The notes below the pieces were generated by a model. The model was not told the origin of the DNA. It saw only the letters and a program-made list of their open reading frames with translations, and ran no database searches. This document shows, piece after piece, positions 9,399 through 17,554 of a stretch of 64,000 nt of DNA (positions are counted from its first letter, which is position 1; each line of letters opens with the position of its first letter). A program made the position numbers and the translations under genes. Source of the stretch: Clostridia bacterium (GTDB lineage: Bacteria; Bacillota_A; Clostridia; Oscillospirales; CAG-272); the NCBI GenBank assembly GCA_017501345.1, contig JAFVXC010000027.1, positions 52,153 through 116,152 of the forward strand. Reading direction: 5' to 3'.

Positions 9399-9524
9399 TT
9401 ATGCGAGGAGCGTCAGGATCCCCGCGACCGTGAGATAAGCTGCGCCGAGCAGCATCAGGACGACGAGGACGATGCAGGTCACACGCACGAGGAGGGATCT
9501 TTTCGAGTTGTTGGTTGATTTCAT
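9399..9524 (-). CDS. 41-aa single-span membrane protein
   Basis: MKSTNNSKRSLLVRVTC, then a hydrophobic span (about residues 12-40) ending LTLLA. A positively charged N-terminus suggests N-in topology. GAAAGGTAAGC lies upstream of the ATG. It sits between the topoisomerase gene (35-bp gap) and the aldo/keto reductase gene (26-bp gap), all in the same direction. It is too short for most annotation pipelines. Function unknown. Confidence 0.6.
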   Translation of the reverse strand: MKSTNNSKRSLLVRVTCIVLVVLMLLGAAYLTVAGILTLLA

Positions 9525-9559
9525 TTTTACGCTTACCTTTCAAGGAGAAAAATAGTTGA

Positions 9560-11803
9560 TTACTGAGGGAAGCGATCCTTCAGCTTCTTCACGTCCGACG
9601 TCGGCAGTGCCACGCCCGTTGCGGGGATCTTCAGCTTACGCGTGCCCTTCGTGTCGTAAATATTTGTGTCAGCCGCGACCGCCTCGAGGAGCTTTTGCCC
9701 CTTCTTAAGGCTCATCAGCGTAACACCGCCTGCCGTACGGGTCGCCGCGATCGGGATCATCGTCGAGGAGATCGTGATCGCTCTTCCCGCATCCGAAACA
9801 AGGGTGATGTCAAAGGGCTTCGTTTCGTAAAGCACCGATGCGATCGGAGACGAGCCCGAATATGCGCCCGTCAGCTTACTGCGGTTGCCCTGCGTCTGGT
9901 ACGCCGACGCCGCGATGCGGACGCCCTTGCCGTTTTCGAAGATGAAAACGAAATATTCGTTGTCCTTATAGGTCGGATTGACCTGCATAAAGACGGGCTT
10001 TTCTCCGTTCGGGATGTCCATCTCGAGCTTTGCGGGGAGGTAATCGCCGAGGAGCGACGCCTTGACACAGTCAAAATTCCTCGTTTGCGTGCGGTAGATG
10101 CGCCGCCCGTCGGTGACGAAGAGGAGGCTTGAGAGATTATCGGTCTCGCACTCGGAGAGGAGGTAGTCGCCGTCCTTGTATTTCTGCTCGTCACTGCCCT
10201 GCAGGGAGCGGAGGGTGATCTTCTTGAAGTAGCCCTCTTTCGTGAGGTAGAGGTGGACGTTGTAGTTTTCAACCTCCGAAATTGCGGGGGCAGACACGAC
10301 GTCGGCGGCGTCGAGAAGCTGGGTCTTTCGCGGAACGCCGTACTTCTTCTTGATCTCAAGGAGCTGCTTTGCGATCAGTCCCTTGAGCTTGAGCTCGTCG
10401 CCGAGGATCTCCTTGATCTGCTTGATCTCTGCCTCGAGGTCCTCGCTTTCCATAATACGGTTGAGGATATACTGACGGTTGAGATTGCGGAGCTTGATGT
10501 CGGCGATGTAGTCGGCTTGAATTTCGTCAATACCGAAGCCTTCCATCAGATTCGGGACGACGTCCGATTCCTTCTCGGTGCCGCGGATGATCGCGATCGC
10601 CTTGTCGATGTCGAGCAGGATGAGTGCGAGCGCGTTCAGCAGGTGGAGCTTATCCTCCTTCTTTTTGAGGTCGTAGGAAAGCTCGCGGCGGAGACAGGTC
10701 ATACGGAAGAGGATCCATTCGGAGAGGATCTCGATGAGCCCCATCTGGCGCGGGGAGTAGTTGATGAGGATATTGAAGTTACACTTGAAGCTGTCCTCAA
10801 GGCTTGTAAGCTTAAAGAGCTTTTGCATCAGTGCGTCGGGATCGACGCCGCGGCGGAGGTCGAGCGTGAGCTTGAAGCCCGAAAGGTCTATCTCATCGCG
10901 GAAGTCGGAGATCTCCTTGAGCTTGCCCTCCTTTACGAGCTCGGAGATCTTGTTCAGGATGATCTCGATCGTCGTGGAGTAGGGGATCTGCAGGATGTCG
11001 ATGCAGTTCTGCTCCTTGTCGTAGACGTAGCGCGAGCGGAGACGGAACGAGCCGCTGCCCGTTTCGTAGATCTGCTTCATCTGCTCGCGGTCGTAGATCA
11101 GGATGCCGCCGCCCGAAAAATCGGGTGCCTTGATATAGTTCATCAGCTCCTCGGTGGTGAGGCGAGGCTTCTTCAGAAGGGCGACCGTGCCGTCGCAGAT
11201 CTCCGCGAGGTTGAAGGAGCAGATGTTCGACGCCATACCGACCGCGATGCCCGTATTCGGCGTGACGAGGATATTCGGGAAGGTCGTCGGAAGGAGCAGG
11301 GGTTCCTCTGTCGTTCCGTCGTAGTTCGGGACGAAGTCGACGGCGTTTTTATCGATGCCGCGAAAGAGCTCCGCGCAGAAGGGATCGAGCTTCGCCTCGG
11401 TGTAACGCGAGGCGGCGTATTTCATTTCCGAGGAATACTGCTTGCCAAAGCTACCCTTCGAGTCAACGAGCGGATGGAGCAGGGAGGCGTTGCCGCGCGT
11501 GAGACGAACCATCGTTTCGTAGATCGACGCGTCGCCGTGTGGGTTCAGACGCATCGTCTGACCGACGATGTTCGCGCTTTTCGTGCGGGGGCCCGTGAGA
11601 AGTCCCATCTTGAACATCGTATAAAGGAGCTTCCTGTGCGCGGGCTTCAGGCCGTCGATCTCGGGGATCGCGCGCGAAACGATGACGCTCATCGCGTAGG
11701 GCATATAGTTCTTCTCGATGGTTTCGGTGATGAGCTGGGGTTCAACGGGGGCGTAGGTAATGACCTCGTCTCTTTTGATCTCGTCTCTCTTCTTCTTCGC
11801 CAT
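9560..11803 (-). CDS. parC: Type IIA topoisomerase subunit A, ParC-type
   Basis: 747 aa DNA breakage-reunion subunit. Catalytic Tyr134 lies in AASRYTEAKL. The winged-helix/QRDR stretch is GQTMRLNPHGDASIYETMVR (residues 81-100), the coiled-coil tower follows (about 370-470), and a shortened C-terminal beta-pinwheel comes last. No GyrA box (QRRGGKG) is visible in that domain, so topoisomerase IV A (decatenation) is preferred over gyrase A. The ATPase partner (parE) is not in this window. The position equivalent to E. coli GyrA Ser83 is Ala92. Followed by the 41-aa gene and the aldo/keto reductase. Confidence 0.88.
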   Translation of the reverse strand: MAKKKRDEIKRDEVITYAPVEPQLITETIEKNYMPYAMSVIVSRAIPEIDGLKPAHRKLLYTMFKMGLLTGPRTKSANIVGQTMRLNPHGDASIYETMVRLTRGNASLLHPLVDSKGSFGKQYSSEMKYAASRYTEAKLDPFCAELFRGIDKNAVDFVPNYDGTTEEPLLLPTTFPNILVTPNTGIAVGMASNICSFNLAEICDGTVALLKKPRLTTEELMNYIKAPDFSGGGILIYDREQMKQIYETGSGSFRLRSRYVYDKEQNCIDILQIPYSTTIEIILNKISELVKEGKLKEISDFRDEIDLSGFKLTLDLRRGVDPDALMQKLFKLTSLEDSFKCNFNILINYSPRQMGLIEILSEWILFRMTCLRRELSYDLKKKEDKLHLLNALALILLDIDKAIAIIRGTEKESDVVPNLMEGFGIDEIQADYIADIKLRNLNRQYILNRIMESEDLEAEIKQIKEILGDELKLKGLIAKQLLEIKKKYGVPRKTQLLDAADVVSAPAISEVENYNVHLYLTKEGYFKKITLRSLQGSDEQKYKDGDYLLSECETDNLSSLLFVTDGRRIYRTQTRNFDCVKASLLGDYLPAKLEMDIPNGEKPVFMQVNPTYKDNEYFVFIFENGKGVRIAASAYQTQGNRSKLTGAYSGSSPIASVLYETKPFDITLVSDAGRAITISSTMIPIAATRTAGGVTLMSLKKGQKLLEAVAADTNIYDTKGTRKLKIPATGVALPTSDVKKLKDRFPQ

Positions 11804-11856
11804 TCTTCGTAATTCCTCTTTCTTATCGTCGTAATCTTATCTGTATCTGTGTTTAT

Positions 11857-12180
11857 TTGCAGGGCTCTGCCCTGCACCCGCTTAAGAACCTTCTTGAAAG
11901 AAGGTTCTTAAGAATCTCCAAGAACTTTTCGGGGAGGGGGAAAGGAGGGGGCGAGGCGCTGCCTCGGGCTCCGCAAGGGAACTTTTTGAAAAAAGTCCCC
12001 TTGACCCTCAAAAACTTTTCGGAAAGGGGAGGGATCATCCGCCTTCTCGGTCGTAAATTCGAGCCACTCTACGCATTCCGTGCGGGTCCGACCGTGGACC
12101 CCCGAGAATCGGGAACCCCTCGGACGAGCCTCGGGAACCTCCGATTCCCACCCCCTATTCGGACGTAGGGGATACGGTGT
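11857..12180 (+). repeat. Dispersed intergenic repeat R1, long copy
   Basis: Fills the 400-bp gap between parC and the Sua5 gene. It starts GCAGGGCTCTGCCCTGC, then a perfect hairpin TTAAGAACCTTCTTGAAAG/GAAGGTTCTTAA (about 11882-11911), then ATCTCCAAGAACTTTTCGGG, a second AAAACTTTTCGGAAAGGGG motif, CATCCGCCTTCTCGGTCG and the CTACGCATTCCGTG segment. Related copies lie at 13.3-13.6, 20.6-20.9, 33.75-33.83 and 42.77-43.0 kb. No protein is encoded. Confidence 0.8.
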
Positions 12181-12207
12181 CACCGCAGGTGACGGAGAGG
12201 GTCGTAT

Positions 12208-13248
12208 TCACCCGAGCTCCTTTACCGTGTGCGCCGCCGCGCGGATCATACGGTTATAGAGCGCAAGCCCGAGACCGTTCTTCGGGGGAAGGTGCGCGTA
12301 GACCACGCGCGCGCCGAGGCTGTCCGATTCACGGAGCCGTGAAAAGAGCATATGTGCCTGCATCCCGAGGTCGTTTTTCGGTCCGACCGGTAAAAGACCG
12401 TCGGGCTGAAGGTAGGGGATCTCCTCGTCGTAGCAGAGAATGACGCAGCCGTCCGCCTTTTGCTCCTCTTGGAGGAAGGACAGCACCCGTTCGTCATCGC
12501 CCGAAAGCAGCACGAGCGGTGCATCGGGGGCGTAGTGGCGGTATTTCATCCCGGGGGAGAGCGGTCGCTCGTTTTCCGCGAGCTTTTCCTCGACTGCGTG
12601 GAAGATCTCGACCGATTCACATACACAGCGGAGTGCGTCAGCGGTGATTGCACCGGGGCGGAGGAGGGTCGCCTTGTCTCCGTTCAGCGACACGATCGTC
12701 GATTCAAGTCCGATCTCGCAGTCGCCGCCGTCGACGATCATATCAACGCGCCCCGAAAGGTCGGCGATAACGTGAGAAGCGGACGTCGGACTGGGCTTGC
12801 CCGACAGATTTGCCGACGGTGCGGCGATCGCAACGCCCGAGGCGTCAATGATCGCACGCGCGACGGGATGCGACGGACAACGCACCGCGACCGAATCGAG
12901 CCCGCCCGTCACCGACGGGGGAACCGTGTCCTTTTTCGGCAGGATGACCGTGAGGGGACCCGGCATAAACGCCTTCGCGAGCCTGTAATAGGTCTCACTC
13001 GTTACAGCGTAGCGCTCGGCGTCCTCGGGACGCGCGACGTGGATGATGAGGGGATTGTCCGACGGACGTCCCTTTGCCGTGTATATTTTCTTCGCGGCGT
13101 CCGAATTGGTGGCGTTGCCGCCGAGTCCGTAGACCGTCTCGGTCGGGAAAACCACGAGCGCGCCGTCCCGTAGGAGTTGTCCCGCGCGGCGGATCGCCTC
13201 GGGGTTCTCCTCGGGGCTATTTATGGAAACGACTTCGGTCTTTAACAT
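12208..13248 (-). CDS. tsaC: L-threonylcarbamoyladenylate synthase, two-domain Sua5 type
   Basis: 346 aa. It makes threonylcarbamoyl-AMP from threonine, bicarbonate and ATP for the t6A37 modification of ANN-decoding tRNAs. The YrdC domain (about 1-200) shows VVFPTETVYGLGGNATN, YTAKGRPSDNPLIIHVA and PSANLSGKPSPTSA. A C-terminal Sua5 domain follows a linker (SPGMKYRHYAPDAPLVLL). Start ATG 13248 (MLKTEVVSIN) has AAAGGAA 8 bases upstream; the longer open frame lacks a ribosome site. The Sua5 form, not the short TsaC form. Confidence 0.94.
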   Translation of the reverse strand: MLKTEVVSINSPEENPEAIRRAGQLLRDGALVVFPTETVYGLGGNATNSDAAKKIYTAKGRPSDNPLIIHVARPEDAERYAVTSETYYRLAKAFMPGPLTVILPKKDTVPPSVTGGLDSVAVRCPSHPVARAIIDASGVAIAAPSANLSGKPSPTSASHVIADLSGRVDMIVDGGDCEIGLESTIVSLNGDKATLLRPGAITADALRCVCESVEIFHAVEEKLAENERPLSPGMKYRHYAPDAPLVLLSGDDERVLSFLQEEQKADGCVILCYDEEIPYLQPDGLLPVGPKNDLGMQAHMLFSRLRESDSLGARVVYAHLPPKNGLGLALYNRMIRAAAHTVKELG

Positions 13249-13284
13249 AGAAGTTCCTTTCGGGTTAACGATACAGTGGGCATA

Positions 13285-13600
13285 TCTCTTCACGTCCGCG
13301 AGTGAGGTGTATCGGAGATCTGCCGAGGCTCGTCCGAGACAATAGGTGCGAACCAAAGTTTCCTCTTTCCGTTTCTGTTCTTGTTCGCACCGCCAAGAAT
13401 TTGCGTTGCAAATTCTTGCTAAGAGGCTCGAAATTTAATTGGACAGAGCCCTCGGGAGCGGACACGAACGGAATTCGGGGGAAGGCGTAGAGCAGTATGA
13501 GCTTCTGAGAGAGAAAGCGGATGCTCCCCTTTCCTTTTCAAAGGTTTTTGAAGATTCCTAAGAAACTTTTTTCAAAAAGTTTCTTAGGTGGGGGCGCGGG
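13285..13600 (-). repeat. Dispersed intergenic repeat R1, inverted copy
   Basis: On the minus strand it reads in the same order as other copies: TTTCTTAGGAATCTTC, CATCCGCTTTCTC, GCTCTACGCC, CGTTCGTGTCCGCTCC, then GTGAGGTG/GCGGACGTG-like ends near 13290-13310. It includes a small palindrome CAAGAATTTGCGTTGCAAATTCTTG (about 13393-13417). No gene is supported. Confidence 0.7.
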
Positions 13601-13612
13601 GGCAACGCCCCT

Positions 13613-13690
13613 GCCAATTAGAGCCCTGCCAATTAGAGCCCTGCCAATTAGAGCCCTGCCAATAAACGCCCTTGCCAATTAGACCCCTGC
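13613..13690. repeat. 15-bp tandem repeat
   Basis: GCCAATTAGAGCCCT is repeated three times perfectly from 13613 (13613, 13628, 13643), followed by two degenerate units with CGCCCTT and ACCCCT. It sits just past the prfA stop and is non-coding. A slippage-prone tract; unlike a CRISPR array, it has no spacers. Confidence 0.9.
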
Positions 13691-13695
13691 GTTCG

Positions 13696-14766
13696 TCACC
13701 CCTCTTCCGCCATTCGTGCGGCGGTATCGGCAGAGATGAGTGCGTCGATCAGCGGCGAGAGTGCGCCGTTGACGAGGCTGTCGAGCGAATAGAGCGAGAG
13801 CCCGATGCGGTGATCGGTCACGCGGTTTTCGTGGTAATTGTAGGTGCGGATGCGCTCGCTTCGATCGCCCGTTCCGACCTGACTTTTCCGATCGGCGGCG
13901 ATCCTTTCGTTCCGCTCGCGCTGTGCCGTATCGTAGAGCTTGGCACGGAGCATCTGCAGGGCACGGTTTTTGTTCTGAAGTTGACTGCGCTCGCCGTCGC
14001 ATTCGATCACGATTCCCGACGGCTTGTGGTAGAGACGGATCGCGGATTCGGTCTTGTTGATGTGCTGACCGCCCGCGCCCGAGGACTTGCAGGATTCAAA
14101 GACGCAGTCGGAGAGGTTCACCTCGACGTCGACCTCCTCGACCTCGGGAAGCACCGCCACGGTGGCGGTCGAGGTCTGGATGCGGCCACTTGATTCGGTC
14201 ACGGGAACGCGCTGAACGCGGTGCACGCCCGATTCGAACTTGAAGCGCGAATATGCGCCGTCTCCCTCGATCATAAAGGTGATCTCGCGGAAGCCGCCGA
14301 GCTCGGTCTCATTTGCGCTGATACGCGTTGTTCGGAAGCCCGCCGCGTCTGCGTACATCGTGTACATACGGTAGAGGACAGCCGAGAAGAGTGCCGCCTC
14401 CTCGCCGCCCGCGCCCGCACGGATCTCGACGATGACGTTCTTTTCGTCATTCGGGTCGCGCGGAAGCAGGAGTAGTGTGAGATCGCTTTCACACCGCGCG
14501 AGGGCGTCCTTCAGCTCCTTCACCTCTTCAGAGGCAAGGGCGCGCAGGTCGGGATCCTCGTCGGTGAGGAGAAGCGTGGCGTCGTCAAGCGCCGCCGAGA
14601 GCGACTCGTATTCGCGGTATTTTTCGATGATCGGCGTGAGCGATTTCAGCTCGCGGAGAAGGCTCGTGAAGCGCTTGCTGTCCGCAGCGACCGAGGGACT
14701 CGAGAGGAGCGCCTCGATCTCGGAATATTTCAGCGAAACGGCTGAGAGCTTTTCAAGTACGGACAT
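13696..14766 (-). CDS. prfA: Peptide chain release factor 1
   Basis: 356 aa class I release factor reading UAA and UAG. The peptidyl-hydrolysis GGQ is in SSGAGGQHINKTESAIR and the codon-recognition PxT is in RVPVTESSGRIQTS (PVT). The PVT tripeptide marks RF1 rather than RF2 (SPF). Ten bp after the stop of the M18 aminopeptidase gene, in the same direction, so probably the same transcript. Housekeeping, normal length. Confidence 0.97.
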   Translation of the reverse strand: MSVLEKLSAVSLKYSEIEALLSSPSVAADSKRFTSLLRELKSLTPIIEKYREYESLSAALDDATLLLTDEDPDLRALASEEVKELKDALARCESDLTLLLLPRDPNDEKNVIVEIRAGAGGEEAALFSAVLYRMYTMYADAAGFRTTRISANETELGGFREITFMIEGDGAYSRFKFESGVHRVQRVPVTESSGRIQTSTATVAVLPEVEEVDVEVNLSDCVFESCKSSGAGGQHINKTESAIRLYHKPSGIVIECDGERSQLQNKNRALQMLRAKLYDTAQRERNERIAADRKSQVGTGDRSERIRTYNYHENRVTDHRIGLSLYSLDSLVNGALSPLIDALISADTAARMAEEG

Positions 14767-14775
14767 CGGCAGAGA

Positions 14776-16173
14776 TCAGAGCACGGAGAATGCGAGGAAT
14801 GCCTTGTACGCCTCGTACAGATCGACCTTTGAGATTACCTCATAGGGCGAGTGCATCGCAATGACGGGCACACCGAGGTCGATCGTCTCGATGTTGTGCT
14901 TCGCGATATACTTCGCGACCGTTCCGCCGCCGCCGCAGTCGACCTTTCCAAGCTCGCCCGATTGCCAGACGACGTCTGCGTCGCGCATCACGCGGCGGAG
15001 CCAGGCGATGAATTCTGCCGATGCGTCGTTTGAGCCCGACTTGCCACGCGCGCCCGTGAACTTCATCAGGGCAACGCCGCGTCCGAGGTAGCAGGTGTTG
15101 CGCTTTTCAAAGACCTCGGGGAAGTTCGGGTCGTATGCCGCCGTAACGTCGGCAGAGAGACACTTCGAATTTGCGCGGACCTTGGCGGGATCTGCGCCCT
15201 CTGCTCTTGCCATCGCGTCGATGATATCGAGGAGCAGATCGCACTGCATACCGCTCACGCCCTCGCTGCCGATCTCCTCCTTATCCGCGAGCACGCAGAT
15301 CAGTGAATGGACGCTGTCCTTTGCATCGAGAATCGCACGGAGAGAGGGGTACGCGCAGACGCGGTCGTCGTGTCCGTATGCGCCGACGAGAGCGCGGTCA
15401 AATCCGACGTCACGCGCCTTTGCCGCAGGAACGACCGACAGCTCGGCGGAGAGGAAATCCTCCTCGGTGATGCCGTACTTTTCGTTCAGCAGCTTCAATA
15501 CAGCGAGCTTGATCGAATCCTTTTCGTCCTCCTCGCCCTCGAGCGGGAGCGAGCCGACGAGCACGTTCAGCTTCTCTGCGGGGATCGCCTCCGCCATCGG
15601 CTTACGCGCAACGTCGTGGCCGAGGTGGGGCAGGAGATCGTTGATATAGAATACGGGATCGCTGTCGTCTTCACCCACGACCACGTTCAGGACCTCCCCC
15701 GAGGGGAGTGCGACCACGCCGTGCAGGGCGAGAGGGGTAGCGACCCACTGATATTTCAGGATGCCGCCGTAATAGTGCGTCTTGAAGAACGCCATTCCGC
15801 TGTCCTCGTAGAGAGGGTTCTGCTTCAGGTCGATGCGGGGCGAGTCGATGTGCGACGCCGAGATGCGGATGCCGTTTTCGATCGGTTCCTTGCCGACCGT
15901 GAAGAGAAAGAGATTCTTCCCGCGGTTGTCGTAGTAGTATCTGCCGCCCTTTTCGAGCTTGTCACCGAAATTGTAGGGAACGAAGCCCTCCCGCTCGGCG
16001 ATCCTGATCGAAGCCGAGACGGCTTCTCTCTCGGTCTTTCCCTCGTCGAGGAATTTCTTGTAGGGCTCAGCGAAATCGAACGCTGCTGCGACGACGTCGC
16101 GGGAGAGCGATTCGTAAACGGTCTTGTTTTTGTAGGTGAGCTTTTCGGAAAGCTCCTTCGTGTAGTCGGACAT
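14776..16173 (-). CDS. M18 family aminopeptidase (second copy)
   Basis: 465 aa cytoplasmic dizinc aminopeptidase. Motifs: RISASHIDSPRIDLK (His/Asp ligands), ADKEEIGSEGVSGMQ (catalytic Glu), ADVTAAYDPNFPE and VIAMHSPYEVISK (His ligand). It is longer and clearly different from the copy at 5.5 kb, with a typical N-terminal helix (MSDYTKELSEKLTYKNKTVYE) of the clostridial subgroup. AGGAGCA precedes the ATG. Followed by prfA. The 130-bp region upstream contains a palindromic repeat. Confidence 0.93.
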   Translation of the reverse strand: MSDYTKELSEKLTYKNKTVYESLSRDVVAAAFDFAEPYKKFLDEGKTEREAVSASIRIAEREGFVPYNFGDKLEKGGRYYYDNRGKNLFLFTVGKEPIENGIRISASHIDSPRIDLKQNPLYEDSGMAFFKTHYYGGILKYQWVATPLALHGVVALPSGEVLNVVVGEDDSDPVFYINDLLPHLGHDVARKPMAEAIPAEKLNVLVGSLPLEGEEDEKDSIKLAVLKLLNEKYGITEEDFLSAELSVVPAAKARDVGFDRALVGAYGHDDRVCAYPSLRAILDAKDSVHSLICVLADKEEIGSEGVSGMQCDLLLDIIDAMARAEGADPAKVRANSKCLSADVTAAYDPNFPEVFEKRNTCYLGRGVALMKFTGARGKSGSNDASAEFIAWLRRVMRDADVVWQSGELGKVDCGGGGTVAKYIAKHNIETIDLGVPVIAMHSPYEVISKVDLYEAYKAFLAFSVL

Positions 16174-16218
16174 AGTAGTGCTCCTTTATATTCAGTAATT
16201 GTTTTCGTTATGTATGTT

Positions 16219-16303
16219 TAGCCTCTCTCTATGGGACGCGAAGCGGCGCCACGGTAGTGAATGACACCACAGTGTGGTGTCAGAGCCGTAGCGAGACGGT
16301 GTC
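16219..16303 (-). repeat. Palindromic intergenic repeat R2, short copy
   Basis: GGGACGCGAAGCGGCGCCACGG, then TGACACCACAGTGTGGTGTCA (16262-16282, a perfect palindrome around AG/TG) and GAGCCGTAGCGAGACGGTG. It lies between the transglycosylase gene, whose stop codon falls at its edge, and the aminopeptidase gene. The other two copies are in lipoprotein leaders at 20.2 and 29.8 kb, in the same orientation relative to the downstream gene. Confidence 0.88.
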
Positions 16304-16871
16304 ACCCGTACAGCCTCTCGTACACCGTGCGCGCCCTTGCGACGCGCTTCACGTATTTTCGCGTTTCTTTATAGGGAATATCCGTGAGGTTTCCGTTCCC
16401 GTCCGAATGCGCGGGATCGTCGAGCCATCCGTCGACTGCGGGCTCGCCTGCGTTGTACGCGGCGTATGCCGTCTCCCAGTTGCCGTATTTCAGATAGAGG
16501 ATCGAGAGCAGATAGGTGCCGTAGCGGATGCTCGTTTCGGGCTCGTACAGCAGTCCCTCGTCGTAATGCTCGCCTGTGAGAGCGCAGAGATCCTCGAAGG
16601 TCTGCGGCATCATTTGCATTAGACCGATCGCGCCCGCGTGTGAAACTGCGGTCGGGTCAAAGTCGCTCTCGCATTTGATGACGGCGTATACGACCGATTC
16701 GGGCACGGCGTAGAGGTCTGCGTATTCCTCGACGATCTCGCGGTAGTCGCGCGGATGCGTGATGCGCTCGAAAAGCGTGATCGCACCGCTGTAGAGAAGC
16801 CCGATGCAGACGGAAAGCACGAGGATCAGAAGAAGTGCGAGGAGATGGCGGTGAAACGGTTGCTTTTTCAA
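16302..16871 (-). CDS. Lytic transglycosylase, Slt/MltE-like, membrane anchored
   Basis: 189 aa from a TTG start (LKKQPFHRHLL) with GAAGGGAG seven bases upstream; the open frame extends further but runs into coaE. One N-terminal membrane segment (about 10-32), then a goose-lysozyme-like SLT domain: YAVIKCESDFDPTAVSHAGA with catalytic Glu, AIGLMQMMPQTFEDL, and AYAAYNAGEPAVDGWL. It cleaves peptidoglycan glycan strands at the outer face of the membrane. 43 bp downstream of coaE and probably co-transcribed. Confidence 0.9.
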   Translation of the reverse strand: MKKQPFHRHLLALLLILVLSVCIGLLYSGAITLFERITHPRDYREIVEEYADLYAVPESVVYAVIKCESDFDPTAVSHAGAIGLMQMMPQTFEDLCALTGEHYDEGLLYEPETSIRYGTYLLSILYLKYGNWETAYAAYNAGEPAVDGWLDDPAHSDGNGNLTDIPYKETRKYVKRVARARTVYERLYG

Positions 16872-16914
16872 TGAAAAACTCCCTTCGTATGCTCTCTGTG
16901 ATGGATGGCGCGTC

Positions 16915-17541
16915 TTATCCGAGCCTCGGCAGGACGTGCGCGCCGTAAAACGCCGTAACGGCGGCTTCGAATTCGCGCGGGGAACCGTCGTTATGGAGTA
17001 TCGCGGTCGCTCTTCTCTCGTAGAATGCGTCGGGGTGCTGTCCCCTGACGCGGAGGGATGCGGCATCCCGTGTGATGTGGTCACGCTCGGTGATGCGGTC
17101 GACGCGCGTATCCCTGTCTGCGGTCACCGCGACGATGAGATCGCACCAGGCGTCGGCACCCGATTCATATAGGGCGGGCGCATCGAGGATCATCGCGCTT
17201 GCACCACCCTCTTCGGCGGCGCGGAGAAGCTCTCTCGTGCGCTCGAGCACGAAGCGATGCGTGACCGAGTTCAGGAGTGAGATGCGGCGTTCGCGCTCTG
17301 CTCCGTCCTCGGGGGAAAAAACGATCCCTGCGAGGGCTTTTCGGTCGAGCGCACCGCTTTCCGAGAGGATCTCCCGCCCGAATGCCTCGGTCAGTGCATC
17401 AAGGCACGGGGAGGGGGGCGTGATCAGCGTGTGGTAGACCTCGTCGGCGTCGATCGAGCGAATGCCGTATCGCTCGCGCATTACGTGACAGAACAGACCC
17501 TTTCCGGCGCCGCTCGGGCCGGTAAGACCGATCAAAAGCAT
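16915..17541 (-). CDS. coaE: Dephospho-CoA kinase
   Basis: 208 aa. Last step of coenzyme A synthesis: ATP-dependent 3'-phosphorylation of dephospho-CoA. P-loop GLTGPSGAGKGLFC near the N-terminus; IDADEVYHTLI and VDRITERDHITRDAASLRVR (lid region) match the family. Start ATG 17541 with GAAAGGAG. It follows the oxidoreductase gene by 13 bp. Confidence 0.95.
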   Translation of the reverse strand: MLLIGLTGPSGAGKGLFCHVMRERYGIRSIDADEVYHTLITPPSPCLDALTEAFGREILSESGALDRKALAGIVFSPEDGAERERRISLLNSVTHRFVLERTRELLRAAEEGGASAMILDAPALYESGADAWCDLIVAVTADRDTRVDRITERDHITRDAASLRVRGQHPDAFYERRATAILHNDGSPREFEAAVTAFYGAHVLPRLG

Positions 17542-17554
17542 AGGCACTCCTTTC

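Noticed and set aside
10253..11812. 519-codon plus-strand frame opposite parC
   Set aside because: Antisense shadow; no start signal and no recognisable protein.
13613..13690. CRISPR-like array
   Set aside because: Units are directly adjacent with no spacers; the same holds for the phased boxes at 36015-36050.
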